64,000 bases of DNA from Mytilus galloprovincialis (taxonomy: Eukaryota > Mollusca > Bivalvia > Mytilida > Mytilidae): positions 65,476,681 to 65,540,680 of the forward strand of contig NC_134848.1 of assembly GCF_965363235.1 (NCBI RefSeq). The letters run 5' to 3'. The notes under the pieces are model-generated. The model was not told the DNA's origin. It made no database searches and saw nothing but the letters and a program-made list of their open reading frames with translations. Shown piece by piece: positions 58,610-64,000 of the stretch. The position numbers and the translations under genes were made by a program. Numbering within the stretch: the stretch's first letter is position 1; each line of letters starts with the position of its first letter.

Positions 58610-58723
58610 CTCTCGATGTCTGCACTGGCGTAATACTTATCTCTTATAAAATTGAATAGTAGATTTGGACTACAATATTCAACCGCATTATGGATTGTAT
58701 TCAGAAAATTCGCCGTAATTGAA
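58610..58723 (-). other. Possible internal exon of an unidentified gene
   Basis: A 114-nt open segment between 'acaagtttcag' and 'gtatgtacg' on the minus strand, phase 2 at both ends. It encodes SITANFLNTIHNAVEY followed by CSPNLLFNFIRDKYYASADIE. No domain is recognised and no partner exon was found in the window; the vWA gene starts downstream with its own signal peptide. It may belong to a gene whose other exons lie outside, or be a chance open segment. Confidence 0.3.
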
Positions 58724-59342
58724 CTGAAACTTGTAAACAAAAAATACACGTGTACAGGTCATTTCGTAACAGACTTCAAAACTGCAAAAACTCATTCCGA
58801 CAAGTTAAGGGTAAGAACAGTGGTATAGCTAAGCAATTAAAAACGTATAAATTTCCTACATACGACACACTTTTTTCTGGATTGATCTTCATTATGTTTG
58901 TATGTCAGAGGTACGTACATAAATAGCTGAAGCTAATATCAAACCGGACCTTAGCATAATAGCCAAAATCATCTATGGTCAAATATACCATAGGGAGTTG
59001 GAACTTTATTTTCATAATAATTTCTAGATCTAAGAACAATGAATTTAAAGTTGGTATATATGACATCATGTTAGCATACACTTATTGTCAATAGAGCTGA
59101 TGATACCCCCTCCCCCAACCAACAATAAACCAGCAGCGGTATCGATCAAGTGCTAGTAAATGAATTAAACACTGCTCTTCATCAAGTGCTCTCAAATTTT
59201 AACATTAAACAGCCATTGAAACGTAGATACACTGCAACGTCAAAGCTATATGATTAAACGGACCCTAAACATAGAATAGTCAAATTTTATCTAAGGTCAA
59301 CATTGCCTAAAAAACATCGAATTCCCTACCAACTTCAAGTCA

Positions 59343-59640
59343 CACTCTATGGCTACATTTTATCAATATCTATGGTATATGTTTTGTTGTCTAAGATGGA
59401 CATTAAACTGTTTCCTGTCATAATTAAAGTATAAACTACGTCACGGATTTGTATACGTTTATAAGTTGTGCAAGGCGACATTGAGCCCATCCAAGAACTG
59501 GTATCCTGTGTATTGCCATGTATCATCAACATCAATTGGTTCAGTGCTTCATTGTCCCAACTTGCAGATAATTTGACACTATAACCGTTTTGTGCAGTTA
59601 ATAGACCTGACAGTTTTGTTTTAACTAGAGTTTACATAGC
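59343..59640 (-). pseudogene. Degenerate coding fragment of unknown origin
   Basis: On the minus strand, one frame reads LVKTKLSGLLTAQNGYSVKL then SASWDNEALNQ, and a different frame, from the point where that ends, reads PIDVDDTWQYTGYQFLDG then LNVALHNL and a stop. Both have protein-like composition and adjoin, so this looks like one coding segment with a frameshift. I cannot name the family. Confidence 0.35.
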
Positions 59641-59691
59641 ATCACAATTGGTAAATTGATTTCTATTTCCGTTTTAACCACATCTCAAATT

Positions 59692-60060
59692 AAGAATGGA
59701 AATGGGGAATGTGTCGAAGAGACAACAACCCGACCAAACAGCAGACAACAGCCGAAGGCCACCAATGGGTTTTCAATGCAGCGAAAAACTCCCGCACCTG
59801 GAGGCGTGCTTAAGTTGGACCCTTAACAAAAAATGTATACTAGTTCAGTGATAATGGACGTCATACTAAACTCCGAAATATACACAAGAAACTAAAAGTA
59901 AAAATCATACAAGACAAACAAAGGCCGGAGGCTCCTGACTTTGGACATCACAAAAATGCGGCGGGGTTTAACATGTTTTTGAGATCTCAACCCTCCCCCT
60001 ATACCTCTAGCCGATGTAGAAAAAACAAAACACACAACAATACGCACATTAATACTCAGT
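59692..60060 (+). repeat. Dispersed mussel repeat, family 5, longest copy
   Basis: Starts 'aagaatggaaatggggaatg' and runs through 'gagacaacaacccgaccaaa', 'gcagcgaaaaactcccgca', 'ccggaggctcctgacttt' and 'gcggcggggtttaacatg'. The last part shares its end with family 2, suggesting composite elements. Confidence 0.7.
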
Positions 60061-60812
60061 TCAAAGAAGTTCGAGTCCGATGTCAGAAAGGTAACAAAAG
60101 AAACTAAACAAAATGACAATGATACATAAATTAACATATGTATGTATCATCTGTATGGTAAAATGAATATTTTTGTCTTCAATTGCACTTCTAGATTTAA
60201 ACAAAATAACGGAATACTACCTGGTCAATACAACCAGCATATATTCTTATTGCAAATTCTTGTATTATACTTTGTGGCAGGTGATGCATTTTATCATTGA
60301 TTTATTAACAAAGGTGTTTAATATTTTGAAGAAAAAATGAATGATGTCATTCTATAGTAAACTTAAGTTACATGAACATGTAGTAAAAAAAGCATATGCT
60401 ATCTAGATTATGTGTGATTGTATGTGTTTTCCTCCTATAGTCCGGCCGATTGGTGCAGATATAGAGCAGAATTGCTCACTTGATGAGGAAAGCATGAAAC
60501 TTTGCACAGTAGTTCTTTGTTGTATATTCTTTGATATCAGCTATGGACCCACTCAGAAAAATCCAATATGGCTGCCATTTTCAAGATGGCGGAAAAACGT
60601 AATAGATATCAAGATTGTCAGCAACGTATTCTTTATAATTTCGGAAATTAAAGTAATGATTCTTTAATAATGGTCTTCATGTTCTTGAATTTGTTATCAA
60701 TTAATTTTAAAATGTAAATAAAATAGTTTGGTTATTTCTAGAACACATACATTTGCAAATATGACTGCATATACAAAAACAAAGAGTGAAAATCAAAATG
60801 TTAATCAATATG
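60061..60812. other. Intergenic with repeat piece
   Basis: Bases 60430-60600 carry 'cttgatgaggaaagcatgaa' and 'gctgccattttcaagatgg', the inverse of words at 54690-54960. The frame at 60410-60667 lies on it and has no domain. Confidence 0.45.
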
Positions 60813-63524
60813 TTATTGTAATTGTTCTTTAATCGCTTTCAGTTTTAATGGTTGGAATGAAATAGGTTTTATTAAACGTTGGTATAGGTCGGTTAAATGT
60901 GGTGGCATATTATGTAGCTTATCTGAACTTTCAGGCAGTGCAGAGGGCACCTTGTCTCGCGTCTCATCAATGCCACGTCTTACGTCACATATCGGGTTTT
61001 CATCTGCCGTACCCACTATATCGTAAAATATTTCTATGTAACCAACAGGTAAAACTTTTTCCAGATGGATATGACGATTGCCATTAAAAATATTTAAGAG
61101 ACAACTCATTTCTTTTCAAACTACGTGCGAAACCAGTCAGCTAGCATGGTTCAAAAATAAACTCCTGGTCAGAACTTTTATTAGTTTTAATGGTAACAGT
61201 CATTTTAGCGTTTGCGGAACTGTGATGGTTCGTTTTATGCAAACGTGCTGAGCTAAGAATACGTCTCAATTGTTAACAAATGCCGCATTTATCACTGTGT
61301 TGTTAATGGTAAGTGTGTTCAGCCCAAGTATAACAGCGCCTATTAACGGAGCTTTGCACACATCCCATTGTATGTTTACTCTATCAATGTCCAGAAAGGT
61401 GTCCTTTATAATCTTCCCAGTGACCAGCTGTCCACGTAGCGTTGCAGTCTCCGAATCTTCATTATCTGGTGGAATTAATTTCTCATTTACAAATGTTATC
61501 ATTGCAGCAGTTTCCACGATCATTCTCACATTCTGGTTATATAAGATTATAGTACTTCGTACCTCTAGGCTTTTTCCAATGGTTCGTTTGATGACAATAT
61601 CGGACAAGGCCCTGTGACTCTGTTCGGTTTTGTCATGACGTGATATTTCATGGCCAATAGACTTGGGGGTCAAGTGTTGGCCTACTGGTCCGACTCGTTG
61701 ATGTTTAAAGACTCCGTTGTTTGGGTTGCGCTTTGATTTGTTCTGTATCCTAGTGAAGGTGAACGTTGCTTGAAATTACCGGGATTTCTAAAGTTTGTTC
61801 GTGGAGATGCTGACCGTTGTCCTTACGGACTATATGATATCTGGCTCGGTAGGGTTTTTGCTGGTAGATAGACATTAAACTTGGAAGTATTTCTATCTGG
61901 CTATCTAACGCGATTATATTGTTCATGTTTTTTTTCAAATGTATATTGATCAGGTGATCTTTCATTGACCTGCTCATATTTCCTTTATCAGTAGGTGATA
62001 CTGCGTCATCAACAAAGAAGTCAATAGGCATAACTGGCACTTTTTGATCCATAGATCGAAATCTGGTTGGCTATTGAGGTTCAACTGTTTAAACGACTTG
62101 TTTATCGTTTCTAGATTCCTTCGTTGTCTTTACATCCTCGGAGGAATGCTTCGGTTCCAATCTGGTCTGGTCGTTTTCTTGCTGAAGAGCTGTTTCACTG
62201 CTTTTATTAATGCCTTGGAATCATCATCTGTGTTTACCTTGCTAGCGTACTCTCAAGGGAAGAAAGGCCAGGCAATCTAGGAGCCTGAACACTTTTTTCC
62301 TCTTTTCCTATTGTCGTCTACCGGCTGTCCGTTCAAATTGGTAAACAACGCTTCCCAAATCATACATCATCTTCCATTGAATATTTGCATTTTAGGGAGC
62401 TGTTGACTTCAACTCCGGTCCTTGGCAACAGAAATTTCTTGTCGTCGGTTATATTCTCTCCCCAGAGAGGAGTCTGATTAAGATTGGTTACCTCTGCCCT
62501 ATACAGGATCGGTCAGTGGAGTCAGTTGATGTTGTGGCAGGCCTGTTAGAACTCCAAAGGGTGACGAGGTTGTCTTAATTGGAGTAATAAATGTTGGAGG
62601 AGGAGGATTTGCCATTGACTCGACAGGGATGGTACTGTAGGTAGGCACTGCAGTCAGCATTGGCAAAACTTGGTAGGATCCACTTTTGCCAAGTGTTTCT
62701 GAAATGGTGTGCTGCTCTGAACCAAATATAATTGACTCATAGTAGTTGTTAAGTGTGCGTAAGAAGACACATACGTAATTTTCTAGTATCCTGGATCAGT
62801 ACAAGAGGTTTCTTTTATGTTCTTAAATGGAGATTGTTGTTGATAATTTCAACTGTCTCATGCCAAGGGCCAAGGGCCCTGACATAGTAATTCCGACTTT
62901 AGGTGAAGACACAAAATTGCCTTAAACAGTGTTGGTGCGGTTAATGGTTCATAAGAACTAATTGGAAAAAGACCAAGGCAGGGAGTTTGGTGTACTTACG
63001 TTGTTCTGGCTAAGGTCAAACTTTGGCTTAGATGATGTGTCCATTGCAGGAATTTTAACTTCTTTATTTTGCTTGTCCACTAGTTCACTTACAACAGATC
63101 TGCTGTTCAAGTGCACTTTTAATTTTAACTGTGTCTTCCTCTTCAGTTGTTATCAGCTTGTCCATCCGTCTTCACTAGCCTTGTGGTCTATCCTGTCTTC
63201 AGACTGCTGAAGTTGCTGAGATATTGCTCCAATCTGTTCATTATAAATATTCATTGCCTCTTTCTGTTTAGCTCGCATCGTTATTAGACCAACGCATATT
63301 TTATCAATTCGCGCTTTGCTATGTTTTATATTGCGGTCAATCTCAGCTGTTCTTTACGCATTATATTTCCTATCTGCTAAACATTCTTGGTACAATTGTT
63401 GAATTGTCATTTCTGAGTTGTCCTCTGTTAAAGTTTCTGCAGCTTTTGGTTTCTCCACATCCCCAAGTGATTCAGTGTCTACTATTTTAATGTTCTTGTC
63501 CTTGTTGTCCTCAATGCCTGCCAT
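60813..63524 (-). mobile_element. Decayed Ty3/gypsy-type LTR retrotransposon, gag to protease-RT linker
   Basis: Minus-strand order: a gag-like frame from ATG at 63524 (acidic, coiled-coil-like) with an in-frame stop at about 63356; proline-rich gag segments around 62530-62720 (MANPPPPTFITP); a gag-type piece around 62300-62400 with frameshifts (KMQIFNG...WEALF); a basic linker at 61750-62052; a retropepsin-like domain at 61266-61673; and at 60813-61109 a segment ending MPPHLTDLYQRL, which is the typical linker before the reverse transcriptase in Ty3/gypsy pol. Reverse transcriptase, RNase H and integrase are absent, and no LTR pair was found. Several stops and frameshifts show the copy is dead. 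Confidence 0.7.
61266..61673 (-). pseudogene. Retropepsin-like protease domain, active site altered
   Basis: A 135-codon open frame. The hydrophobic strand VRMIV is followed by ETAA at residues 54-57 where active retropepsins have a DTGA-type triad, so the catalytic Asp is replaced by Glu. Downstream a GAVILGLNTL strand matches the second conserved hydrophobic-Gly motif of the fold. The flap region lies between. The frame ends in a stop before the linker at 60813-61109. Confidence 0.65.
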
Positions 63525-64000
63525 TTCACTGATATTTGTTTATGCAATTCTCAAATCACAGTGTTATATCTCAAATTGAAAAATATTGCGACCACAGAAA
63601 TAAGATAGGCACTGAATAATAGATAAGAGTAGATAAATCTCAAATAGCAGCTTTTATGTGTGACCCAGGACAAAAATATTCCAGCTTTTAATGAAAGCTA
63701 CTACTTTGCAAATGAAATGACAAACCAGGCAAACTCAAAAGGACAGAGCTGGAACAGAGACTATATGACACTATAGTTTAACAAAATGCTTAAATTCATG
63801 TCAATTCTCAATAAGAAATTTTTGCTTATTTTTCAAGGTGGCCATTTTGAAAATAGCCGCAATTTTGAATTTCAATGATAGATCAAAACAAAATCTTGCT
63901 AAGTACACCAAATCATTAAAATATGTTGAATGTTGTGCTTCCAGCATCAAACCCACTGTGGTTTGTGCAATACAGGAAAATATTTAAGAATGTGCGGAGG
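63525..64000. other. 5' flank of the retrotransposon remnant
   Basis: No gene is supported. 63830-63870 contains 'ggtggccattttgaaaatag', related to the core of the repeat at 54690-54960. A 5' LTR would be expected here but its ends could not be identified without the matching 3' copy. Confidence 0.4.

Overview
The window is AT-rich, intron-rich, repeat-laden eukaryotic DNA. I read it as nuclear DNA of a marine mussel (Mytilus-type bivalve). The organism call rests on recognising several dispersed repeat families that are very common in mussel genomic sequence, and on a soluble acetylcholine-binding protein, a protein type known from molluscs. There are no operons, bacterial ribosome-binding sites or CRISPR arrays.

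Three spliced protein genes can be rebuilt base by base, all on the minus strand and all encoding probable secreted proteins. (1) 1184-4031: a four-exon, 226-residue acetylcholine-binding-protein-like gene, with the decayed exons of a second copy at 5668-7370. (2) 15956-23988: a three-exon, 269-residue protein with a signal peptide, a farnesoic-acid-O-methyltransferase-like (FAMeT) domain and a PAN/apple domain; its 6.5-kb first intron carries a Penelope-like retroelement on the opposite strand. (3) 46908-57934: a ten-exon, 391-residue von Willebrand factor A (vWA) protein whose cysteine-rich tail is assembled partly from three consecutive microexons of 12, 12 and 18 nt, all in phase 1. Reading phase is continuous across every junction in all three models.

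The rest is mobile and repeated DNA. 12.0-15.1 kb is a pile of Penelope-like element debris: a GIY-YIG endonuclease fragment, inverted and tandem terminal-repeat-like units, a tRNA-derived SINE and a 91-bp perfect palindrome. 22.0-23.5 kb holds a 5'-truncated Penelope-like element with a 423-codon open frame. A diverged direct segmental duplication places 25066-30710 again at 35046-40720 (offset about 10 kb), with minisatellites of 20-21 bp and 36 bp and with copy-specific insertions. 40985-42310 is a frameshifted LINE 3' end, 44265-44480 a broken reverse-transcriptase fragment, and 45805-46350 a roughly 53-bp minisatellite. 60813-63524 is a decayed Ty3/gypsy-type gag-protease remnant. Several short inverted-repeat elements (MITE or foldback) are scattered through introns and spacers.

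The three host genes share no evident pathway; what they have in common is strand and secretion. The observations most worth following are the microexon cassette of the vWA gene, the soluble receptor-like protein with its shortened Cys-loop and dead neighbour, the hammerhead-ribozyme-like hairpins beside Penelope-like sequences, and the segmental duplication.
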